Source: Gari tellinella | Taxonomy: Eukaryota; Mollusca; Bivalvia; Cardiida; Psammobiidae | Assembly: GCA_922989275.2 (NCBI GenBank) | Contig: OV277861.1 | Location: 15,400,540-15,464,539, forward strand | Length of the DNA stretch: 64,000 bases | Reading direction: 5' to 3' | Shown here: one piece after another, positions 55,412 to 64,000 of the stretch | Layout of the letters: each line of letters begins with the position of its first letter | How positions within the stretch are numbered: the stretch's first letter is position 1 | Made by a program: the position numbers and the translations under genes | Notes under the pieces: generated by a model | What the model saw: only the letters and a program-made list of their open reading frames with translations | Databases searched by the model: none | What the model was told of the DNA's origin: nothing

Positions 55412-56350
55412 AGTCTCATCCGAAGGACTTTGCGGGAGGTCGAACTGACGAATCTTAGATTGACTAAAACATGGCTCATCGTTAATAGTTCTTTAGAACA
55501 CACCATGTTCCAGACGAAATGTGCCTAGCGTTTTAAGTACTGGTGATGGGCGTACTTATGGCTAGATACCGAAAACATTGCCCAACTAACCTGCTAATTT
55601 TCTGAATGTCTCGTTTCGTCATACGTAAACATGACTCCTTTGTTTTGTGAGCCTATATGCTGATGCCACGAATAAGCGTTTCGGTTTATCTGATCATTCC
55701 AAAACTTGTCGTCACTCTGGTAGCGTGATTTATTTTGTCTGTGACATTGATATTTTAAGAAAGTATTACCTCGAACCTTAACCACAGTTTACTACAGTCA
55801 TAACTAGTTAAAATGTCCTTAACCTGAAATGGAAACTTACACAATTTTATTGGTACTTGACTGCTATCACATCAAAATAGTTTTGACATAAAGAAATAAT
55901 TTACATTCAGCCTAAAGTATCAAATACCTGTTTAAATTACCAAACAAACCAAATGATTTACTTGAACAGTATTTTATTCATATAATTATTGAAATAAATT
56001 TGATCACATGCATTGCCCATGTTAGTGATTTCTAGTATATTTATGAGCGTTTTACGCTTCCTAACAAAACTGTGCCGTCATATAATATTCATGGACGGAC
56101 ATAATAGTATTTACCAAATGAATGTGTTTCAGTGTGGCCTTGTTTTCATTTTGAAAACAAAAGCGTCAACGTTCATATTACGAGTAGACATGCTGGTGTC
56201 AACAGCGGGTGGCTTGGTCTATCTGGTCATATCTAAATTAGCCATCCATTTAGCTGAATAATTTAGTGTGTCTGTGACATCCGTTAGGCTTGTTAGTGTT
56301 TGTCAGAACTTATCATAGACATTTCACCGCTGAAGTTAGTAAGTCATGTA
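55412..56350. other. No recognisable feature
   Basis: The 82-aa frame at 56013-56261 has a hydrophobic character but no motif I can name. Nothing else. Confidence 0.45.
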
Positions 56351-56706
56351 CAGTGCTGCTTCTCTACAACGACACCTAAAGGGAGATAACGATTTGGTGT
56401 TTTGTTCGGAAGGAGTTAATAGGGAGGGAAAAATTGACTTACATTTGCAAACAGCTAAAATCCAGATCAGACTACGCGTTACGCGGCGTCTGATCTGGAT
56501 TCAAACTGCATGTCACTCGTCATTATGTTCTTTTTCTGTCAAAAAGTCAAATATATGACTTTGAGAAAAATAGCAGACGAAAATTTTAAGCAGACGATAT
56601 TGCAGTAGTAAAAGCGTTAAACTTAATTGTCTTGTTTTAATTGGGAACTGCGATAAGCGTTGTTGTAAGGAGGGGGTCGGCGAGCCATTGTAGGGAGGGA
56701 GCACTG
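56351..56706. mobile_element. CAGTGCTCC-type MITE carrying the palindrome, TA-flanked
   Basis: CAGTGCTGCTTCTCTACAACG and CATTGTAGGGAGGGAGCACTG with TA on both sides; 356 bp, the fullest copy. Palindrome ~56454-56513: AAATCCAGATCAGACTACGCG / CGCGGCGTCTGATCTGGATTC. Blocks GCAGACGATATTGCAG and GATAAGCGTTGTTGTAAGG are shared with 57525-57701. Confidence 0.85.
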
Positions 56707-57115
56707 TATCGTATACTAAACTCTCAGTTTTGTCTATCACATTTATCAATTAAACTAGAGTACTCTAGGGTAAACCACAGAAAATGTTGTGGGTCAATTA
56801 CGATCAATGTTCAAAACGAATGAGGTCTACTTTCCTTCTGCAATTTTGCAAACTTGTGTAAGTTCTTTGTTTACATGTTGAATGTTGTTTTGTTCTATAG
56901 CTGAGTATCATATATTTTCGGTATAGCGTGTGTGGTGGAATTGTAAAGCTTGTTTTATTGAATTTGTCTTTGCATAAAGCATACAATACGTGCTACAAGA
57001 AAGCTATTCACATATAAAAGTTGTGCAAGACAACTATAGTTACACACGTAGTGCACCATCCGACACTCGAATACGATACGAGTTAGATTAGTTGTCCATC
57101 ATAAGGTTTATTGTT
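56707..57115. other. No recognisable feature
   Basis: Nothing supportable. Confidence 0.5.
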
Positions 57116-57270
57116 TTAACCAATTCACTGCCACGACGTTATCACTTGTAAATATTTGTCGTCTGCCTTGATTTCTCAATTTTCAATTTTAAGTAAAATA
57201 TAGTTTGACTTAAAAAATAATGAAATGTGTATCAAACACTTTGGATTCTGATCCGACGCCGCGTTACAAA
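57116..57270. mobile_element. TTAA-type MITE, right half missing
   Basis: TTAACCAATTCACTGCCACG then GTCGTCTGCCTTGATT and a left arm ATCAAACACTTTGGATTCTG ATCCGACGCCGCGTTAC; it then jumps to AAATATCCATTGTAG with no right arm. Same structure as 26905-27080, whose flank is AAATACCTATTGTAC. Confidence 0.65.
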
Positions 57271-57524
57271 TATCCATTGTAGTCAGGGTTTAAGCAAAGA
57301 ATGCGTTAAGGCATATTATTTCAAAGATGTATGTACGAACATTTGATAAATGTTTTACAAATATATAAATATATGTATGATAGTTGCGTTTTTTGTTTCA
57401 TTTGCTGGTTCTAGCCCTAAATTGACATATCAATATAGGGTTAGAAACTTATTTTATCTAATCCTTGTTAAGACTGGCAAAAGTTTTCATTTCAATTATT
57501 GGAATTGGGATTTAGTATTACATC

Positions 57525-57701
57525 CAAAGCGCTCCCTCTCTACAACGACTAACTTTGAGAAAAACAGCAGACGACAATTTAAGTAGACGACATTGCAGCC
57601 GTGAATAGGTTAGACATAATTGTTCTGATTAAAGAACTGCGACAATGGTCGTTGTAAGGAGGGAGTCGTTGTTTGGGAGGGCCGTTGTAGGGAGGGAGCA
57701 C
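57525..57701. mobile_element. CAGTGCTCC-type MITE, short form
   Basis: CTCCCTCTCTACAACGACT at the left and GGCCGTTGTAGGGAGGGAGCACTG at the right. The palindrome and the left third are absent: it begins directly with AACTTTGAGAAAAACAGCAG, an internal deletion of the 356-bp form. Confidence 0.75.
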
Positions 57702-58748
57702 TGTAATCTGAAAGTCAATGTAATCGCTCTCAATTACGTTTCTATATGAGAGGCAGTATTTTTCCGTGTCAGGCAAGCTATGTTAAACGGTCTAACTACC
57801 AAATTCACGACTTAAAGCGTTTTATACAGTTGAGGACGCAAACTGTCATAACTGAAAAGTGCCATAGGGTATATCCTTTTATCTAATTTGGTCAAGAAAT
57901 TATTCCAATAATAATTTGGATAATATTCAATAAAAGCTACAAACTATTTCCCAGGACAACGTTGAGCGATCTATATTGGCGAAAAGAGAATATTAAATGT
58001 TCATAACCCGATAAATGCTTAAGGCAATGTAGTCGACTATAGTCGGCATGAATGATATTGTTGATTTTTATGTTGAAAAATCATTCAGTCCTTTAGTTAC
58101 TTAGGAATAAACAACATTCTGACAAGATTCAATATTTTGACACTTCATGACTGTTTCATTTACATTGACTTTACCAATTACTCTATAAATACGCCTTTTA
58201 CACTTTTAAATCATTACACTTCTTAACAAAAGTTCAAATATAAAGTGTAAATAAATTTTAGGATAATATGTGTTTTCTATCTTCTTATTGGTTGTAGCTT
58301 AAAACAAGTCAAAAGTAAAGCAAAATGATTATAAGACGCTTGTCGTCTAAACTAGAAAAAGGCTATTGGATAAACTTAAAGTTCAGTTATAAAAAGTGAA
58401 AAACATATTCATACCTTTAAACATTGAAAATCGTCGTCCGCGATTTTATGCAAAATGAAATATTTAAATGTTAAATGTATCGTAGATATGTTCATACCGG
58501 TGCCATATATATATGGAGCCTGATCAATTTACCAGTTGCTGACTAGATTTCACATTGTGTTTATTGTCAGCTATACAGTGCTATTCCTCGTTCGTAGATT
58601 ATCACTACATTTAAGTCTTACTTACTCTATCTTGTCTCTTAACCAATCAGTTTCCTTTGCAGCTTCTACTATTTGAAAGAGGTTGACCCCGTAGTTTTTC
58701 TGTGTTGCACAATTTTCAAACAGTTTCGTTTGAAATGTGACACACTTA
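57702..58748. other. Mostly featureless; one weak hairpin
   Basis: AGCTTAAAACAAGTCAAAAG at 58297 is the left arm of the AAAGCAGG-type hairpin, with no matching right arm. GTGCCATATATATATGGAGC at 58500 is a short palindrome. Confidence 0.45.
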
Positions 58749-58964
58749 CAGTGGGGAAAAACTATATTCTTTCCCAATAAACGCGTTCACACTAAAGCTA
58801 TTATTTCCATTGCAAACAGTTTAGAGCCTGATCAGACGCCTGTTTGCCAATTAGATTAATATGAACAGCCGGAATCGTCATAAAATATCCTTTTCGTCAT
58901 TTTATTGTGGGGCGTTGGCATTTCGTTTGCATTTAATCAGGAAAGAATAACGTCTCCTCCACTA
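58749..58964. mobile_element. CAGTGGAG-type MITE, worn
   Basis: CAGTGGGGAAAAACTATATTC to ACGTCTCCTCCACTA. It retains CTTTCCCAATAAACGCG, CTATTATTTCCATTGCAAAC and a truncated palindrome (TTTAGAGCCTGATCAGACGC then CTGTTTG). Right part GCGTTGGCATTTCGTTTGC matches the 38709 copy. Confidence 0.75.
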
Positions 58965-59107
58965 TATAATACATGCAGTGTTACATTTGAATGATATAGG
59001 ACCAGAGACGTAATATTTCAACGGAGATGTTCAGATTCCACACGGTTCTGAAATGTATATAACCTTATATTCGTATTGTTGTTAGTATACACTATTGATA
59101 AAATATA

Positions 59108-59225
59108 CAGTATCCCTCCCTACAACAACACCGAATAGGAGACAACGATTGTGTTGTTCGGAGGGAGTTGTTATAGGGAGGGAAATTGGCTTACATTTGC
59201 AAACAGCTTAAACTGTATGTCGCTC
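59108..59225. mobile_element. CAGTGCTCC-type MITE, left part only
   Basis: CAGTATCCCTCCCTACAACA, then ACACCGAATAGGAGACAACG, GTTGTTCGGAGGGAGTTG and AATTGGCTTACATTTGC as in 36501 and 56351; it ends after TTTGCAAACAGC and a TCGCTCCCCAATTTT block. Confidence 0.65.
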
Positions 59226-60111
59226 CCCAATTTTTGTTTTACCGTCGTAAAGGGCAAAAATATGTTGTGTATTCCTGTAAACGCACATGACATTGTATGC
59301 AGTAAACCATTATTATACAGTCCACTACCCCAATCAGTCGGATACTGCATTACAAATGTCTATATGATTTTTGAAGAACAGAGAAAACAGTGTGGTGGAT
59401 GATCAAGTGATATTATTGCGCAAGGCTGTAATTGGACGCGGATAAAATACTTATCAAAATGTAATTTAGTACACCTTTTGGTGTAAATAAAGAAAACAAA
59501 ACAGTTAAACTATGTTTGGTTTGAATGCTAATAGTGTATACTCTGCCTGAAAGTAATTTATGTCTCATGACCTCTTTCCCTAGCAAGTTACGATTAACTT
59601 GGTGTTGTTAGGTTTGTGCTTCATCGTCAAATCAAAATTCAACAAAATTAATTTCAATACCTTACGATCTTTAATTATTCTGTCATCTGTTTTCTTTTAT
59701 TTAAACATATGTTATTTCAATATATAGGCGACCTTTTATTATCGTAGATTTTCAAGGTATGAAAATTACTAAAGTTTCTAGGTACCCATTTTATTCGACA
59801 TTGAGTAATGAAAATTGAGTTTGAAATTGATACATCAAGCTATGCCTGATGTAATAAAATACTAAAAGACACGAAACAAGAATATTGCGAACGCATTTGC
59901 GCTGAAAAAGTCTTGAAATACATGGCACTTGACCTCGTTTGATGTTTATAGTGACATTTTCTATTTGTTAACACAGTTATAAAATGCGGGGAGATTGGCA
60001 CTGTAATACATATAAGTAATATAGGAAAGCTGTAATTTAGATACACTGACACATGTTACAACGACTTCCTGTTTATGTGAGTATTGACAAGTATCCATCG
60101 TATATCTAATA
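59226..60111. other. No recognisable feature
   Basis: Nothing supportable. Confidence 0.5.
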
Positions 60112-60300
60112 CAGTGCTCCCTCTCTACAACGACCCTCCGAAATAAAGACTTTATTTCAAAAGGCAACACAGTCAATCTCCCTTCATACAACATACATCC
60201 CGAAAAAGACAATCATGTCCAACGTTTTAACTGCTGCAATATCGATTTTCTTAAAGTTACGTTTTGGACAGTTTGACAAAAGAAACTTAAAGACGAGTGT
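60112..60300. mobile_element. CAGTGCTCC-type MITE, left part
   Basis: CAGTGCTCCCTCTCTACAACG is a consensus-like left end; GTTTTAACTGCTGCAATATCG and AAAGACGAGTG at 60222-60300 match blocks of other copies. No right end. Confidence 0.65.
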
Positions 60301-60399
60301 ATCATAGCTTATTTTATCATATTATCTGATTGTGCAGTTTTAGAACGAACGTGATTCCACACGTCATTCGATATGATCTTACCAGTAAATAAATTTCAA

Positions 60400-60470
60400 C
60401 AGGCTTAAAGTAAAGCTGACTGTTCCGAAAGGAGTATTTTGCATTACTTTCAGTATTTTTAAGCTATATG
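60400..60470. mobile_element. Isolated GGCTTAAAGTAAAGC hairpin
   Basis: CTTAAAGTAAAGCTGACTG and CATTACTTTCAGTATTTTTAAG face each other around a CGAAAGGAG centre; worn copy of the 62053-62128 hairpin type. Confidence 0.5.
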
Positions 60471-60735
60471 TACACTCGGCTAGGATATTGTAACTATTTA
60501 TTGTAGCTATATGCATGAATGTATAAAGTTGAATTTTTTTCCAATGAAAGAATGAATTAAATTAAATAAAAGGCGTAAACATATTTATTTTTAGACACTA
60601 TGTTAAATGATAACCATAACGACTTTTCAATATGAGATATCCTTCTTTTCACTGTTATGTCGTATACTGATTAAATCGGCTTTATTCTGGTTCTTTTGTT
60701 ATCGTTTATGCACAAGTGATGTATCACACTATGCT

Positions 60736-61305
60736 TAAAGATTTTTCCTCAGTCCATTGAGGAACCAACAGCATATTGTTCTGGAGGTGTCAATGTAACT
60801 GTAAAGCACGTGCAATACAATCCCAGATTATACTAATGCTCTAGTGATTTTCAATGGTTATTTTTAACCGAACTATCAAATATAAAGGTCCGGTCTCACA
60901 TAAGACGATTCACTGGTTCAATATGCACAAGACCCATGCGTTTTGCAAGGACATTGACCGTAAATAATCTGGCAAGGCGTCATTACCAAAAGGTCGTCAG
61001 GAGATGTCTTTAAAGACTTGTCCTCAGTCCATTGAGGAACCACCAGCATATTGTTCTGGGGGTGTCAATGTAACTGTTAAGCACGGGCAATACATTCTCA
61101 GTTTACTTGGTGAAGACCAGATTATACTCATGCTCTAGTGATTTTCAATGGTTATTTCTAACCAAACTATCGAATATAAAGGTTCGGTCTCACATAAGAC
61201 GATTCAATGATTCAATATGCACAAGACCCATGCTTTTTGCAAGGAAATGGACAGTAAATAATCTGGCAAGGCGTTATGACCAAAAGGTCGTCAGGAGATG
61301 TCTTT
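60736..61305 (+). repeat. Tandem duplication, ~280-bp unit
   Basis: Unit 1 is 60736-61010 and unit 2 is 61011-61305. They are about 90% alike; unit 1 lacks ~21 bases present in unit 2 at CATTCTCAGTTTACTTGGTG. Each starts with CCTCAGTCCATTGAGG, a 5-bp hairpin. Unit 2 has a 39-codon open stretch near its start that reads like protein (SIEEPPAYCSGGVNVTVKHG, then ILSLLGEDQI). Both units also share an open stretch ending LARR..QKVVRRCL. A worn exon-like sequence duplicated in tandem is possible; no family is recognised. Confidence 0.8.
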
Positions 61306-61307
61306 AA

Positions 61308-61773
61308 GTATCACAATGACAGAATGCAAACCGTATGCCTGTCCCTGTTCTACCATTAATGTACAACGGCTCACAACATAATCCAAATACTATCAAAGGA
61401 CTCTTGATTTATTTGAGTCTATTCAAAATATTACAGCGTTTCTTGTGATAACCAAAAGCTGTATGCATTCGATTTTCCTTCAGATATTATTTATCAAGAA
61501 TAATCAATCAATCACTAATTTCTGATTTCAGAGATTTTCTGTATTGATTGAACCAAGTGTTTAGTCTATAAGTCATTAAATCTAAACTCTTTTATTTATA
61601 TTGTCTTATATTAAGAATCTCCGTATGAATGTAGATTTTAGAATTAGAGTGTGTGCTTTTGAAACGGAAATCGCTACGAATGTCAACGTGTCTTTGGACA
61701 CACGTTAGGGCAGATCTCTAGATAAGAGGGAGTAAACTGCACAAATCCAATAGTTTCTCACTTATTTAGGCAT
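61308..61773. other. No recognisable feature
   Basis: Nothing supportable. Confidence 0.5.
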
Positions 61774-61840
61774 CAAATCCTATGGTGTTACTACTCATTA
61801 GAATCGTCTCGAATAAAGAGTAGTGACACCATAGGGTTTA
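61774..61840. repeat. Hairpin with 24-base arms
   Basis: AAATCCTATGGTGTTACTAC (61774-61793, continuing TCAT) faces AGAGTAGTGACACCATAGGGTTT; three mismatches, ~19-base loop. Small foldback element. Confidence 0.7.
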
Positions 61841-61933
61841 GAAGAGAAATAAAGATTTTAGTTTTTGAAATACCCCCCTTATCTGGAGCCCTGATTAGGG
61901 TCTTTTTATCAACATTTACGATCGTATCGTATA

Positions 61934-62302
61934 CATTGAAACCCCTCTAAACCGGACATGCTTTGGGAAAACAAAAACATCCGGTTTATAGTAGTTTCCG
62001 ATTTAGAGGGGTTTTAACCCATAGCTTGTTTCTAGTAAGGGAGGTAGCTGACCACTTAAAGCAGGTTAAAAGTAAAGCAGAATGCGCCTTAAGGCGCATT
62101 CTGCTTTACTTTCAACCTGCTTTAAGCTATCATCTGCTAGAATATAGAAAATATTTCTGATGCTTTATTTTCATGAATGTACTTTCTTTAGTGAAGGAAT
62201 AAATAAAAGGCGTAAAAAGGAGTGGGAAACGGGACCAACGTTTCTGTCCGGTTTAGAGAGATTTCCGGTATTTTGTGGTTCCGGTTTAGAGGGGTTTTAC
62301 TG
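61934..62302. mobile_element. TIR element with AAACCCCTCTAAACCGG ends and inner hairpin
   Basis: Left end CATTGAAACCCCTCTAAACCGG, right end CCGGTTTAGAGGGGTTTTACTG with TA on the right. The same TIR motif recurs internally on both sides (TTAGAGGGGTTTTAACC at 62002; GGTTTAGAGAGATTTCCGG at 62251). The core at ~62053-62128 is a hairpin with TAAAGCAGGTTAAAAGTAAA and GCAGAATGCGCC arms and a 2-base centre. Resembles pogo-type MITEs. Confidence 0.8.
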
Positions 62303-62992
62303 TATATAGTAATATACGATACGATATGTTGTTTACGATCTTATATACTATAGTGCGAAATGCGTTTCATCAACGCTATCGAAAATCAGACGATCGTACG
62401 TAAAATACGATAGGTTAACGATGTTTCATAAAACGGGCCCCAAGTTACTGACCTGAATTTGAGCCGTTTGAACCGATGCCTCTAAGAATTAAATTGTTCA
62501 TCAAGGAAAGTAACCAATACCCAAGATTTTCTGAAAGTAAATCACAAAGCATTGAAACATTTTTCCAGGTGATAGTTTTAAGCATGTTGGTAATAGAGCT
62601 AAGGACACATTTAGGAGCCTTTTTTTAATCTTCCAACCTACTCTAAGTGGTCAGCTAAGTTCAAAACTGGAATCAAGTTATGGGATAAAAATATATAAAC
62701 CAGGGCCGCGTAAATTCCTTCTAAAAATCTGCACATAAGAATATTTATTTTCAAATATTTATCTTCTTTATTGGACATTTTTGCTGTTTTATTTAAGGAA
62801 TTCGAAGTTGTCTACAGTGCTGATAATGATAATTTTCATAACAAGGTAATGTATAAGTTTGTATCCAATAGTAACAAACTTCGCTCTCAGCCATTTTAAT
62901 TATTGTATTGGAAAGTTAAACCGCAGTAAAATTAAAATATAACGATGTGTTAGCGTTTTATCAAGTTGCAGCAACACAATCAGAATATTGTT
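62303..62992. other. No recognisable feature
   Basis: Around 62320-62450 ATACGATACGATATG and ATCGTACGTAAAATACGATAGG are short mirrored motifs; nothing else. Confidence 0.45.
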
Positions 62993-63063
62993 GATCAGGG
63001 GAGTAAATGTACAGTCGGCTGAGCGGTCATTCGGACTAAAAATAGACTTTAACTTGGTATATT
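62993..63063 (+). repeat. Leader block of the ~165-bp satellite element, second copy
   Basis: GTAAATGTACAGTCGGCTGA and GCGGTCATTCGGACTAAAAA TAGACTTTAA match 8686-8756 in the same orientation, although the satellite to its right is reversed. Confidence 0.7.
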
Positions 63064-63140
63064 ATAACTATTATTATAATATTGTAAAATTTACTTGCCA
63101 CATGTAATATGATATGTTTTGAGGACAGCAGTTAACACAT

Positions 63141-63364
63141 TTAACCCTAGCGACGCGTATACTTGTCATCAACTAACAATGAACATGGGAAGGTAATCGT
63201 GCCCTATGCAAACAGTATATACCATATTCAAAGGGAACCTGTAGCAGCCATCTGTCTGCACTGTTTATCATTTTGCAATATATTGTTAAAATCAACTGTA
63301 AATTGCCAATATGGACTAAACTTAATTTGAAATTGAAAGTATACATCAACGATTTTAGGGGTAA
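63141..63364. mobile_element. TTAA-type MITE, AGAGGG-core subfamily, worn
   Basis: TTAACCCTAGCGACGCGTATA to ACGATTTTAGGGGTAAATG (TTAA mutated at the right). The core CAAACAGTATATACCATATTC and TGTCTGCACTGTTTATC is nearly erased. It sits between the leader block and the tail of the satellite element. Confidence 0.6.
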
Positions 63365-63439
63365 ATGAATCAAGTGCGGAATGTGTTCTTATAACAACGG
63401 CATCACTTCCGCTACATTTCGTCACCGCAACAACGAACA

Positions 63440-63508
63440 ATCAATAGACAGTCGGAACTGGAAAGTTCGAACTCACGCTAGTTCGAATATACCCATATTT
63501 CAAAGTAA
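63440..63508. mobile_element. CAGTCGAAC-type MITE remnant
   Basis: ACAGTCGGAACTGGAAAGTTC and AATATACCCATATTTCAAAG match parts of 12778-13084. Confidence 0.5.
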
Positions 63509-63513
63509 ATCCG

Positions 63514-63650
63514 TATTAGTCCGGTTGCCAAACCCCTGAATTTTCGATAAGCGTGTTTTGCGGGCCGTACAAAGTTGTTTTGCTGTTTCTATACCTCTGA
63601 GGTGTGCTCTTTAAGAATCTGAATGATGCCACTCTGGCACCTTTGGGCAA
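63514..63650 (-). repeat. Tail and hairpin of the ~165-bp satellite, reverse copy
   Basis: Begins TTAGTCCGGTTGCCA and continues CGATAAGCGTGTTTTGCGGG, CTGTTTCTATACCTCTGAGG and CTCTTTAAGAATCTGAATGA, i.e. the reverse complement of 9501-9620. The hairpin (GATGCC ACTCT GGCACC) has lost part of its stem. Confidence 0.8.
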
Positions 63651-63654
63651 TCAG

Positions 63655-64000
63655 CACAATATGTAAAAATAAGGCCGCCATTACTGAAAATATTGTTTTC
63701 GTCAATATCTCAGAAACTATGCATGGTATCAACATAATTGTGGTGTCTATCCCAATGTTTTGAGGGGTAAAGAATCAGTTAAAGCCATTTTAGTAACGAT
63801 CACTGCGATATTTTGTGCTGAATATGCATAATTAGGCAGCCATTACTGAAAATCTCGTTTTCGTTATTATCTCAGTGCCCGTGCATGGTAGCAAACTAAT
63901 GTTGGTGTCTATCTCCATGTTTTGAGGGGTAAAGAATCTGATAAAGCCATTTTAGTAACGATCACTGCGATATTTTGTGCTGAATATGCATAATTAGGCA
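63655..64000 (-). repeat. ~165-bp satellite array, reverse copy, cut by window end
   Basis: CCATTACTGAAAAT recurs at ~63679 and ~63840; GTTTTGAGGGGTAAAGAATC at ~63757 and ~63918. The period is ~161 bp. Two units are visible; the array continues past base 64000. Confidence 0.85.

Noticed and set aside
61107..61307. 66-codon frame as a complete small gene
   Set aside because: It starts inside a duplicated repeat at a position where the other unit lacks the ATG context; kept only as a finding about the duplication.

Overview
The window is eukaryotic DNA with no intact gene. It is AT-rich and intron-like or intergenic, has no open frame above 227 codons, and is packed with short repeats. The repeat types, and three stretches resembling SINE-like cores common in molluscs, suggest a marine invertebrate, most likely a bivalve mollusc. 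That placement is inference; no species is claimed.

Layout. 0.2-5.1 kb: a ~180-bp satellite array with a hairpin in every unit, bracketed by two inverted copies of a ~110-bp tail, plus a possible piggyBac-like transposase scrap, a retroelement 3' end and one coding-like frame of unknown identity. 5.6-16.7 kb: a dense field of non-autonomous DNA transposons (MITEs), a tRNA-like SINE and a second satellite element (~165-bp units) with a related tail. 16.75-17.87 kb: a dead Tc1-like transposon with perfect 27-bp terminal inverted repeats (TIRs) and a recognisable broken transposase. 18-31 kb: more MITEs, CT-rich DNA, and a tRNA-like mosaic carrying a retroelement-type primer-binding-site match. 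31-34.4 kb: two longer TIR elements and a T-rich palindromic minisatellite. 35-46 kb: sparse, with SINE-like domains, purine-rich DNA and a clear nested MITE. 46.9-48.3 kb: the 3' part of a reverse-transcriptase element, probably Penelope-like. 50-64 kb: duplicated tRNA-like sequences, a LINE 3' end, further MITEs, a 280-bp tandem duplication, and a second, inverted copy of the ~165-bp satellite element running off the window.

How the parts relate. Three MITE groups dominate: TTAA-flanked elements with CCC...GGG ends (piggyBac-like); TA-flanked elements beginning CAGTAAAACC, CAGTGCTCC or CAGTCGAAC (pogo/Tc1-like); and CAGTGGAG elements. The most unusual feature is one ~65-bp palindrome (core AGACGCCGCGT-ACGCGGCGTCT, arms ending CAAACAGTTTGG) lying inside members of several of these otherwise different families. 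Its two arms change together from copy to copy. No protein-coding gene can be annotated with confidence; coding remnants are all transposon relics or unidentified fragments.
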